A stretch of 8,089 nt of DNA, from contig JABSPN010000127.1 of the NCBI GenBank assembly GCA_013214425.1, forward strand, positions 1 through 8,089. The letters run 5' to 3'. The position numbers and the translations under genes were made by a program. This document shows, one piece after another, positions 1-5,733 of the stretch (position 1 is its first letter; every line of letters begins with the position of its first letter). This stretch comes from Flavobacteriaceae bacterium. GTDB taxonomy: Bacteria > Bacteroidota > Bacteroidia > Flavobacteriales > Flavobacteriaceae. A model generated the notes under the pieces. It was not told the origin of the DNA, did no database searches, and worked only from the letters and a program-made list of their open reading frames with translations.

Positions 1-245
1 GGGAATATAAAGCACAAGCTGCAGAAGCACTTAAATTAACAGCTAAGTACATGAAAAAAATGAAATTAGTTGACGAGATTATCAACGAACCACTAGGTGG
101 AGCACACAGAGATAAAGACGCAACATACAAGGCTGTTCAACAAGCAATTTCTGATGCTTTTTCTGAATTAGAAAAGTTATCACCAGAAAAATTAGTTGAA
201 CAACGAATGAATAAATACGCAGACATGGGGGTTTTTAAAGATTAA
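1..245 (+). CDS. accA: Acetyl-CoA carboxylase carboxyltransferase subunit alpha, C-terminal end (partial)
   Basis: This is the last 80 codons of accA; the first complete codon is at 3 and the 5' part lies outside the window. AccA with AccD forms the carboxyltransferase half of acetyl-CoA carboxylase, which moves the carboxyl group from carboxybiotin to acetyl-CoA to make malonyl-CoA, the first committed step of fatty acid synthesis in the cytoplasm. The visible sequence has the family's C-terminal pattern: an ALKLTAKYMKKMKLVDEII segment followed by the diagnostic EPLGGAHRD block, then an amphipathic helix ending in MGVFKD. The ATG at 51 is internal and not a start, because the frame is open to the window edge and the family match continues upstream. 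An intrinsic terminator follows 24 bases after the stop, so accA is probably not co-transcribed with dnaB. Confidence 0.93.
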   Translation, partial: EYKAQAAEALKLTAKYMKKMKLVDEIINEPLGGAHRDKDATYKAVQQAISDAFSELEKLSPEKLVEQRMNKYADMGVFKD

Positions 246-269
246 GTTCCCTGTTTATCATATGTTAAC

Positions 270-301
270 AAAACCGAAGTTGTGATACTTCGGTTTTTTT
301 T
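270..301 (+). terminator. Intrinsic terminator after accA
   Basis: A perfect 11-bp stem (270-280 with 287-297, core ACCGAAGT/ACTTCGGT) closes a 6-base loop and runs into eight consecutive T (294-301). This is a textbook Rho-independent terminator. It separates accA from the dnaB operon. Confidence 0.9.
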
Positions 302-334
302 AGCTATATTAACAATAATAACAAGTTATTAACC

Positions 335-384
335 GTTCAACTGTTAATAAGCAGTTGAATTCTATAAAGGGTAAGAGCCCTTTA
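335..384 (+). promoter_or_regulatory. Two hairpins in the dnaB leader
   Basis: Between the accA terminator and dnaB there are two dyads. TTCAACTG (336-343) pairs with CAGTTGAA (352-359) around an 8-base spacer, and TAAAGGG (365-371) pairs with CCCTTTA (378-384) around 6 bases. Neither is followed by a T tract, so they are not ordinary terminators. They could fold in the dnaB 5' leader or act as protein sites. No exact Bacteroidota -7 box (TAnnTTTG) was found here; TACTTTCG at 402-409 is one mismatch away but has no matching -33 element. The dyads are visible; their role is a guess. Confidence 0.3.
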
Positions 385-415
385 ACAAGACAGTTTTTAC
401 TTACTTTCGTAGAAG

Positions 416-1969
416 ATGACCAATATAAAACCAATACAAGGAATACCTATAGATAAAAGCTCACTAATCAACCTAGAGAAAGGGAAAATACCTCCTCAAG
501 CTATTGATTTAGAAGAGGTTGTGTTGGGTGCAATGATGATCGATAAAAAAGGGGTTGACGAAGTTATCGATATTCTACACGCAGAAGCCTTTTATAAACA
601 AGCCCATCAGTACATTTTTGAAGCCATCTTTACGTTGTTTGAAAATTCTGAGCCAATCGACTTATTAACAGTTTCAGGCCAGTTAAAGAAAATGGGTAGA
701 TTGGAGATTTCAGGGGGCGATTTTTATCTAATTTCTTTAACAAATAAAGTCTCATCTTCAGCTCATATTGAGTTTCATGCAAGGATTATTCTTCAGAAGT
801 TTATCCAAAGAAGCCTGATTAAAATTTCCAATGAAATCATCCAAGATTCTTTTAATGAAACTACCGATGTTTTCGATTTATTAGACAAAGCAGAATCTAG
901 ATTATATGAAGTCACTCAAGGTAATATTAAAAAATCGTACGAGTCTGCTCAGGATTTGGTAATCCAGGCAAAAAAGAAGATTGAGGAAATATCCAATAAA
1001 GAAGGGTTATCGGGAATCCCAACAGGGTTTACACAATTAGACAAATTAACCTCAGGTTGGCAGCCTAGTGATTTAATTATCATAGCGGCTAGACCAGGTA
1101 TGGGTAAAACGGCTTTAACGCTAACTATGGCAAGAAATATTGCCGTAGATCAAAATATTCCAGTTGCCTTTTTCTCACTAGAGATGGCCTCTGTTCAGTT
1201 GATTACACGTCTGATTTCTTCGGAAACAGGCCTGTCTTCAGAAAAGTTGAGAACAGGAAAATTGGAGAAGTACGAGTGGGAGCAATTAAATGTCAAAGTA
1301 AAGAGTCTGGAAAAAGCACCGCTTTTTATTGACGATACTCCATCGCTTTCCATTTTTGACTTAAGGGCAAAGGCGCGTCGTTTGGCTTCGCAACATGGTA
1401 TCAAGATGATCATGATTGATTATTTACAGTTAATGACAGCTGGAGGATCACAAAAAGGAGGAAATCGTGAACAAGAAATTTCCACTATTTCAAGGAATTT
1501 AAAAGCCTTAGCTAAAGAATTAAATGTGCCGGTAATTGCTCTATCACAGTTATCCCGTGCGGTAGAAACCAGGGGAGGAAGTAAACGTCCTTTATTATCA
1601 GACTTACGTGAATCTGGAGCGATTGAGCAGGATGCCGATATTGTTTCGTTTATCTACAGACCAGAGTATTATAAGATTGACGAATGGGATGATGAAGAAC
1701 GGACACCAACAGCTGGTCAGGGAGAATTTATTGTAGCGAAGCATAGAAATGGTGGATTAGAAAATATCAGGTTGAAGTTTATCGGTCATTTAGGTAAGTT
1801 CGATAACTTGGATGACTTCGGAACACCATTCGAGTTCCAATCTTCATTAAATAATGATGATGGTATATCTCCAGATAATCTGCCAAGCCCAGATCAAGCA
1901 TTTGGAAGTTCTTTTAATAATGACGATATTGGAGGAAAATCGAATGACGATGACGATGTACCTTTCTAG
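416..1969 (+). CDS. dnaB: Replicative DNA helicase DnaB
   Basis: DnaB is the hexameric 5'-3' helicase that unwinds DNA at the replication fork using ATP. The 517-aa protein has the usual two-domain build. An N-terminal helical domain (about residues 25-130, beginning PPQAIDLEEVVLGAMMID) and a linker lead to the RecA-like motor from about residue 190 (GIPTGFTQLDKLTSGW). Walker A is ARPGMGKT at 225-232, the SLEM motif carries the likely catalytic Glu256, Walker B is MIMIDYLQL ending near 339, and ALSQLSRAVETR, LLSDLRESGAIEQDAD and AKHRNGG are the later conserved blocks. There is no intein. The last 45 residues are a low-complexity Asn/Asp/Ser tail ending DDDDVPF, which closely resembles the acidic tip of SSB. 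The ATG at 416 gives the normal family N-terminus with little Shine-Dalgarno. The 3' end overlaps the next gene by 26 bases, so it heads an operon. Confidence 0.97.
   Translation: MTNIKPIQGIPIDKSSLINLEKGKIPPQAIDLEEVVLGAMMIDKKGVDEVIDILHAEAFYKQAHQYIFEAIFTLFENSEPIDLLTVSGQLKKMGRLEISGGDFYLISLTNKVSSSAHIEFHARIILQKFIQRSLIKISNEIIQDSFNETTDVFDLLDKAESRLYEVTQGNIKKSYESAQDLVIQAKKKIEEISNKEGLSGIPTGFTQLDKLTSGWQPSDLIIIAARPGMGKTALTLTMARNIAVDQNIPVAFFSLEMASVQLITRLISSETGLSSEKLRTGKLEKYEWEQLNVKVKSLEKAPLFIDDTPSLSIFDLRAKARRLASQHGIKMIMIDYLQLMTAGGSQKGGNREQEISTISRNLKALAKELNVPVIALSQLSRAVETRGGSKRPLLSDLRESGAIEQDADIVSFIYRPEYYKIDEWDDEERTPTAGQGEFIVAKHRNGGLENIRLKFIGHLGKFDNLDDFGTPFEFQSSLNNDDGISPDNLPSPDQAFGSSFNNDDIGGKSNDDDDVPF
1931..1958 (+). 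promoter_or_regulatory. Internal ribosome binding site and three tandem start codons inside the dnaB 3' end
   Basis: GGAGGA at 1931-1936 lies 7 bases before an ATG at 1944. Further in-frame ATGs follow at 1950 and 1956, made by the repeat ATGACGATGACGATG. The same bases encode the acidic tail of DnaB in another frame. A strong Shine-Dalgarno sequence is uncommon in Bacteroidota, so this supports starting the next gene here rather than at the earlier ATG at 1854. Confidence 0.6.
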
Positions 1970-3254
1970 AATAATTTCTAAACTATTTGTTGCAAGCAAG
2001 CCTAAACTACTTGTTTTTATGCTAGTTTGCTATGTGTTTTCTGCGCAGGCATCTAGCATTTTAATTCCGATGGATGCGAAGTCTCAAAAGAATCATTTGA
2101 AGGCTTATGGAATCACATATTGGACTTTAGAGCAGCAAGTGAAAGTTAAATGGTTGTTAAATTATCGTGGTGGATCTTTCCTGATTCCTTTTGCAGATGC
2201 TATTGAAAAGGAATGTAAAATAAGAGGTGTTTCATTCGAAGTAATTTCTGATGCAAAAACCGACCAAATCCTTCAGGAGATAAGTAGCCCTGCATTAAAT
2301 CAGGAAGTAGTTGATTTAGAGAAAGCACCTAAAGTTGCGGTGTATTCCCCAAAAGGAAATCAGCCTTGGGACGATGCGGTTACCATGGTATTGACTTATG
2401 CTGAAATACCGTATGATATCGTCTATGACGAAGAAGTATTGGGAGATGGTTTGTTATTGTATGATTGGTTACACTTACACCATGAAGACTTTACGGGGCA
2501 ATACGGAAAGTTCTATGCGGCTTACAGAGCTGCTCCCTGGTATATAGAAGAAAAGAAAAATGCTGAGGCTTTAGCTAAGAAATTAGGTTATGATAAGGTT
2601 TCAGAAGAAAAAAGGGATGTCGCCTTAAAGATTCGTGATTATGTTGTAGGAGGTGGATTCATGTTTGCCATGTGTAGTGCAACTGATAGCTTTGATATTG
2701 CTTTAGCAGCAGATGGGGTTGATATTTGCGAACCGATGTTTGATGGAGATGCCAGTGAACCTAACTATCAAAATAAAATAGATTTTAATAAAACCTTTGC
2801 TTTTAAAGAATTTACCTTAGAGAGAAGTCCGATGGTTTATGAGTTTTCCTCTATCGATATGACAAGAAAGCGTCGTATTAAAAAGGAGGTTGATTACTTT
2901 ACCTTGATGAGCTTTTCGGCTAAATGGGATCCAGTTCCAACCATGTTAACGCAAAACCACACGCAGTTGGTTAAAGGTTTTATGGGACAAACAACGTCTT
3001 ACGACCCTGAAACGTTGAAATCTTCTGTATTGGTGATGGGAGAGAATAAAAGTAATGGCGAAGCTCGTTATATTCATGGAATTAAAGGAAAAGGATTTTT
3101 CACGTTTTATGGCGGACACGACCCTGAAGATTATCAACATCGCGTAGGAGATCCTAAAACAGAATTAGACTTACACCCAACTTCTCCAGGATATAGACTC
3201 ATTTTAAACAATGTCCTCTTTCCAGCAGCCAGAAAGAAAAAGCAGAAGACCTAA
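1944..3254 (+). CDS. Secreted protein of the Flavobacteriia 'asparagine synthetase B' annotated family (amidotransferase-like fold)
   Basis: From the ATG at 1944 the protein has 436 aa. A basic, hydrophobic N-terminus (KPKLLVFMLVCYVFSAQA, ending at residue 36) looks like a Sec signal peptide with an AQA|S cleavage site, so the mature protein is probably periplasmic. The sequence matches, from memory, a conserved flavobacterial family usually named asparagine synthetase B and found next to dnaB. I see none of the landmarks of true AsnB: no Cys2 amidotransferase N-terminus and no SGGxDS pyrophosphatase loop. It does have a VAVYSPKGNQPWDDAV start, a GGGFMFAMCSATDS turn with Cys244 resembling a nucleophile elbow, and a late GFFTFYGGHDPED block. 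These are reminiscent of ThuA-like or class-I amidotransferase folds. The biochemical role is unknown. It overlaps dnaB by 26 bases and its TAA overlaps the next ATG, which indicates translational coupling. An ATG at 1854 in the same frame was rejected because it would bury the signal peptide. Confidence 0.85.
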   Translation: MTMTMYLSRIISKLFVASKPKLLVFMLVCYVFSAQASSILIPMDAKSQKNHLKAYGITYWTLEQQVKVKWLLNYRGGSFLIPFADAIEKECKIRGVSFEVISDAKTDQILQEISSPALNQEVVDLEKAPKVAVYSPKGNQPWDDAVTMVLTYAEIPYDIVYDEEVLGDGLLLYDWLHLHHEDFTGQYGKFYAAYRAAPWYIEEKKNAEALAKKLGYDKVSEEKRDVALKIRDYVVGGGFMFAMCSATDSFDIALAADGVDICEPMFDGDASEPNYQNKIDFNKTFAFKEFTLERSPMVYEFSSIDMTRKRRIKKEVDYFTLMSFSAKWDPVPTMLTQNHTQLVKGFMGQTTSYDPETLKSSVLVMGENKSNGEARYIHGIKGKGFFTFYGGHDPEDYQHRVGDPKTELDLHPTSPGYRLILNNVLFPAARKKKQKT

Positions 3255-3814
3255 TGGATAAACCATTAATTGTTGACAAAGAATTTACAAACAAATCAGA
3301 CCTACCTTTAGGGGAGTATGATGAATGCACCTTTATACAGTGTAATTTCTCCGGAAAAGAACTATCCCATTCAGAATTTTTGAATTGCGAGTTTATCGAT
3401 TGTGATTTAAGTAATGTTAAACTCATTCAGGCGGCATTTAGAGAGGTTTCTTTTGAAAACTGTAAACTACTAGGTTTGCACTTCGAAAACTGCAATGAGT
3501 TCCTTTTTTCGGTTGCATTCAATCGTTGTCAGTTACAACTGTCTTCATTTTATCAATGCTCATTAAAAAACACGAAATTCAGACAGTGTAAATTGAATGA
3601 TGTCGATTTTACTGAAGCCAATTTAGAAAAGGCGAGTCTTGACAGATCGAATTTAGAAGGCGCTATTTTCGAACAAACGAATTTAGTAGAGGCAGATTTT
3701 AGAAACGCCATCAATTATACGATCGATCCAGAACAGAATAAACTTAAGAAAACGAAGTTTTCTAAAGAAGCAGTTTTCGGATTACTCAATAAATACGATT
3801 TGATCATAGAATAA
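3254..3814 (+). CDS. Pentapeptide-repeat protein, Qnr/McbG-sized
   Basis: This 186-aa cytoplasmic-type protein has no signal peptide or membrane segment. It is built of A(D/N)LxX-type pentapeptide repeats, which fold as a right-handed quadrilateral beta-helix. Repeats run from about residue 20 to 155 (CTFIQCNF, FLNCEFIDCDL, SFENCKL, FRQCKLNDVDF, ANLEKASLDRSNLEGAIF, NLVEADF). A break near residues 77-83 (CNEFLFS) splits them into two blocks, as in McbG and Qnr proteins, which have about 187-220 aa. The end (INYTIDPEQNKLKKTKFS, then an LLNKYDLIIE cap) resembles the C-terminal cap of that group. Many positions beside the central Phe/Leu are Cys, also seen in Qnr-type helices. Known Qnr, MfpA and McbG proteins act on DNA gyrase by mimicking DNA; that activity here is inference. 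The start ATG overlaps the preceding stop (TAATG), so it is the third gene of the dnaB operon. No clear terminator follows. Confidence 0.9.
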   Translation: MDKPLIVDKEFTNKSDLPLGEYDECTFIQCNFSGKELSHSEFLNCEFIDCDLSNVKLIQAAFREVSFENCKLLGLHFENCNEFLFSVAFNRCQLQLSSFYQCSLKNTKFRQCKLNDVDFTEANLEKASLDRSNLEGAIFEQTNLVEADFRNAINYTIDPEQNKLKKTKFSKEAVFGLLNKYDLIIE

Positions 3815-3987
3815 AGTGTACTAATTGTTACTTGTCATAATGAGTCTTAAGAACTACACAATTCAAATGTAGTAGTTGTTGAAGTATGGTCTAAGAATTT
3901 ATTGTTATACTAGCTCAATAAACATAAGCCTTAAAAATAATTATATTGACAAAAAGAGATACTTATCTACGGGCTATATCTTAACCT

Positions 3988-4342
3988 ATGCAAACTACTT
4001 TTTATACTATTGCACCTATATTTTCAATTTCAAATTTGGAGCCTGATATTTCGAGATATCAAGAGAAGCCAGTTTTTAATCTTGAGTTACAGCAAGGAGG
4101 CTATGCGGTATTGAAGAGAAAATATTTATATACACTTACAATTCTATTATGGTACTCCAGAAGATCCCGTTTTGGGATCGGTGTCTAAGATTTTTGTAAA
4201 CAATATCGATTCTATTTTAAAGAGTTATTGGATACAGGAATGGTTACTCAAGACAAACCGTATCTTAATAGCCATTGGCATACCCATGAATTTGGCTTTT
4301 TCGACTAAAAGAAATGCGATTTATTTTGTAGAGGCTATATGA
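3988..4342 (+). pseudogene. Decayed VOC (glyoxalase/bleomycin-resistance superfamily) protein gene with three frameshifts
   Basis: Joining frames gives a protein of about 117 aa, the normal length of a small VOC protein. Frame 1 from the ATG at 3988 gives IAPIFSISNLEPDISRYQE and LELQQGGYAVLKR. Frame 2 from about 4118 gives ENIYIHLQFYYGTPEDPVLG and SKIFVNNIDSILKSY. Frame 1 from about 4234 gives GMVTQDKPYLNSHWHTHEF and GFFD, ending at a TAA at 4306. Frame 2 again gives KRNAIYFVEAI and the TGA at 4340-4342. In order these match the family pattern: the N-terminal 'interaction partner' strand, YAVL..ENIYIHL, the KIFVNNID second module, and the HEFGFFD..RNAIYFVE ending. The shifts lie near 4112-4140 (A-rich run), near 4230-4237 and near 4298-4310 (T-run). 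The longest intact piece is only 66 codons. Such proteins often bind bleomycin-type drugs or are metal-dependent lyases; the exact subfamily cannot be told. Sequencing errors are the alternative, but flanking genes are clean. Confidence 0.8.
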
Positions 4343-4376
4343 AGGCTTTTTTAAATAGTTTCCACTAACATCCTAC

Positions 4377-4434
4377 TCACATATTTAACAATACTATGTG
4401 AATGCTTTAGTAAGATCACCAATCTTATTGTTAA
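4377..4434. repeat. Short inverted repeats between the decayed genes
   Basis: TCACATA (4377-4383) pairs with TATGTGA (4395-4401). The overlapping TTAACAATA (4385-4393) pairs with TATTGTTAA (4426-4434). These are two competing stem possibilities between the VOC remnant and the next small ORF. No T tract marks a terminator, and their function is unknown. Confidence 0.3.
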
Positions 4435-4463
4435 GTTGCCTTGTAATTTTAATTCAAACACAT

Positions 4464-4723
4464 GTGTACAAGTTAGCTTTATCATTACTACTCCCATTAA
4501 TCCTGTCTTTAGTCAACAAGAATACGCAGGAAATTCATTAGAAAATAAAGAGATGACTTACGAAAGCTTTTTTGAAAAAGTAGCTTCAATGGACTTAGAT
4601 TCATTTGACAATGAACAAGTGATATATATTACTTACAATTGCGATGCCCATTGCAATACCATTGAGTTCTTAGGTTTCGAAACACGCGAACCAGATTTTT
4701 TCTCTTTTACATATGAAACATAA
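4464..4723 (+). pseudogene. Small secreted-protein gene, signal peptide and mature part out of frame
   Basis: I do not recognise the family. From a GTG at 4464 one frame reads YKLALSLLLPLILSL, a good signal-peptide core, but it then runs into unrelated sequence. From about 4502 the neighbouring frame reads PVFSQQEYAGNSLENKEMTY and continues to a TAA at 4721-4723, ending ...NCDAHCNTIEFLGFETREPD and FFSFTYET. Loss of one base near 4500-4507 would explain the break, since joining them gives a natural LILPVFSQQ cleavage region. As it stands, translation of the mature part would need the TTG at 4436 or the internal ATG at 4553 (56 codons), and neither gives a secreted product. The mature part is acidic with two Cys in a CDAHC pair. 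The signal frame is also open and hydrophobic upstream to 4389, so the true original start is uncertain. Confidence 0.45.
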
Positions 4724-4909
4724 AATTAATAGGTATACCATTATTATTGCAAATATTGAAAACAGCTGGAAAAAACCGGTGGAGGTAAAATTTCTTGTGG
4801 TAAATTCATTGCTAAAAGTTTAGAAGAAAAGACATGTACGATTACCTGTGAAGATAGTTTGGCCTATGCACCACAAACCAATACATTTTATCTGGGTATA
4901 AACCCTTGA
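4713..4909 (+). pseudogene. Small Cys-containing ORF broken at an A-run (possible remnant of a secreted peptide)
   Basis: An ATG at 4713, overlapping the stop of the preceding ORF, opens MKHKINRYTIIIANIENSW. It goes out of frame at the six-A run 4770-4775. Restoring one A continues into KKTGGGKISCGKFIAKSL, then EEKTCTITCEDSLAYAPQ, and ends at the TGA 4907-4909, about 65 aa in total. An ANIE-x-x stretch followed by a Gly-rich linker and spaced Cys resembles, loosely and from memory, small Bacteroidota secreted or NVEALA-type peptides. I cannot assign it to a family. The unrestored frame stops after 36 codons. It could be a decayed gene, a sequencing error in the homopolymer, or noncoding sequence with a chance open frame. 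Confidence 0.35.
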
Positions 4910-4940
4910 TTCTATGAATGGGTATTTTTGCTCTTACCCA
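4893..4940 (+). promoter_or_regulatory. Candidate promoter and paired dyads upstream of the 135-aa gene
   Basis: TATTTTTG at 4923-4930 is an exact match to the Bacteroidota -7 box TAnnTTTG and would give a leader of about 65 bases. No well-placed -33 TTG is visible; the nearest, at 4906-4908, is too close. The box lies inside a dyad, TGGGTA (4919-4924) with TACCCA (4935-4940). A second dyad, GGGT(4894-4897)-ATAA-ACCC(4902-4905), carries the same TGGGTAT word 26 bases upstream. The arrangement could be an operator or merely the end of the decayed region. Confidence 0.3.
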
Positions 4941-5001
4941 ATAGGATTGAATTCGACAACTTTGTCAATAAATATTGTATTAACCAAACAAAAATTTAAT
5001 C

Positions 5002-5409
5002 ATGGCAAATCAAGTAACAATCAAGCAATCTCCAGAATTACAAGGAACATTTTTAGCAAGTGTTTTTAATGAGCAAGGAACTCCAGTACCAAATGTATGG
5101 CAAGAATTTAATTTGGCTAAAGAAATGGTATGGGATCCAACAAAATATGGTGCAAAAGTGACACCTTTTTATATAGCTAAAGGAATTGGACCAGATCCGA
5201 ATAATCAATTCGTAGCATATGAAGTACTAGTAAAGTTTAATACCGCTACAGAAAACGCAGTTGTAACCTTAGGAATAGCTCAAGTAACTAATCCAGATGG
5301 AGGTGCGGGATGTAACTACTTTACTGCTCATGGAGAAGGAGTGGCAGTAGAAGTAATCAAAACAGGTGTACCTGTAGCAGGAACAGAATTACCTGCTAGA
5401 TGTAGTTAA
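5002..5409 (+). CDS. Hypothetical protein, 135 aa, predicted beta-rich
   Basis: I do not recognise this protein. It begins MANQVTIKQSPELQGTFLAS directly, with no signal peptide, lipobox or membrane segment, so it is probably cytoplasmic or leaves by a non-Sec route. Alternating hydrophobic stretches (VTIKQ, GTFLASVFN, VTPFYIAKGIG, QFVAYEVLVKFNTATENAVVTLGIAQV, GVAVEVIKTGVPV) suggest a compact beta sandwich. Two Cys occur, one in GGAGCNYF near residue 104 and one in the ending PARCS. The ATG at 5002 is preceded by the A-rich leader AACAAAAATTTAATC typical of Bacteroidota genes without a strong Shine-Dalgarno sequence. It is a single-gene unit with a candidate promoter upstream and a strong terminator downstream. 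It is intact despite following a patch of broken genes, which suggests it is under selection. No function is proposed. Confidence 0.8.
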   Translation: MANQVTIKQSPELQGTFLASVFNEQGTPVPNVWQEFNLAKEMVWDPTKYGAKVTPFYIAKGIGPDPNNQFVAYEVLVKFNTATENAVVTLGIAQVTNPDGGAGCNYFTAHGEGVAVEVIKTGVPVAGTELPARCS

Positions 5410-5436
5410 AGATCATAATAACATAACCAACCAAAT

Positions 5437-5466
5437 AAAAACCCAAGGCAGTTGTCTTGGGTTTTT
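5437..5466 (+). terminator. Intrinsic terminator after the 135-aa gene
   Basis: A perfect 11-bp stem (5437-5447, AAAAACCCAAG, with 5456-5466, CTTGGGTTTTT) closes an 8-base loop. The stem ends in five T on one side and five A on the other, so it may also work in the opposite direction. It starts 28 bases after the stop codon. Confidence 0.88.
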
Positions 5467-5499
5467 GTATTTCAATTATAATCTGTTTTTATTGTTGTG

Positions 5500-5571
5500 A
5501 ATAGCTTTATTAATCCCAAACAATTTCCCATACAAACACTCTTTAATCTTCTAGTATATAATAAAGCTATT
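5500..5571. repeat. 13-bp inverted repeat with 46-base spacer
   Basis: AATAGCTTTATTA (5500-5512) is the perfect reverse complement of TAATAAAGCTATT (5559-5571), and two further outer pairs (one G-T) extend it. The 72-base unit could fold as one long hairpin or be a very small element with terminal inverted repeats. No flanking target duplication is evident. Confidence 0.5.
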
Positions 5572-5733
5572 TAAACCGTACTGGTTTTATATGTTTATTA
5601 ATCAATAAGGTATGTTTTTATTGAGACTATAATTTTTGTAACTATTTGATGGAAATATTTAACTGTAAACCCCTCGACTGAAATTCTTAATGGTTGCTAA
5701 ATTTGAGTATCATTAGAATTTATTTAGTGATTA

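Noticed and set aside
1195..1413. Minus-strand 72-codon open frame inside dnaB
   Set aside because: It is antisense to the conserved RecA-like motor of DnaB and shows no family features of its own.
1854..1943. Earlier in-frame ATG at 1854 as the start of the secreted protein
   Set aside because: It would overlap dnaB by 116 bases and put the signal peptide far inside the protein. The ATG cluster at 1944-1956 with GGAGGA in front gives a proper exported N-terminus.
1944..3254. True asparagine synthetase (AsnB) activity
   Set aside because: No N-terminal Cys2 and no SGGxDS motif are present, and the protein carries a signal peptide. The name is a family label, not supported by motifs.
2946..3426. 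Two minus-strand open frames of 64 and 75 codons
   Set aside because: They are shadows of the secreted amidotransferase-like gene and the pentapeptide gene. Codon content and conservation belong to the plus strand.
3853..3877. Hairpin after the pentapeptide gene as its terminator (ACTACA/TGTAGT)
   Set aside because: The stem is only 6 bp with a 9-base A+T-rich loop and no following T tract.
4436..4463. TTG at 4436 as a genuine start of a 95-aa protein
   Set aside because: The resulting N-terminus (PCNFNSNTCVQVSF) has no secretion signal, while a real signal-peptide core lies in the neighbouring frame, so a frameshift explains the sequence better.
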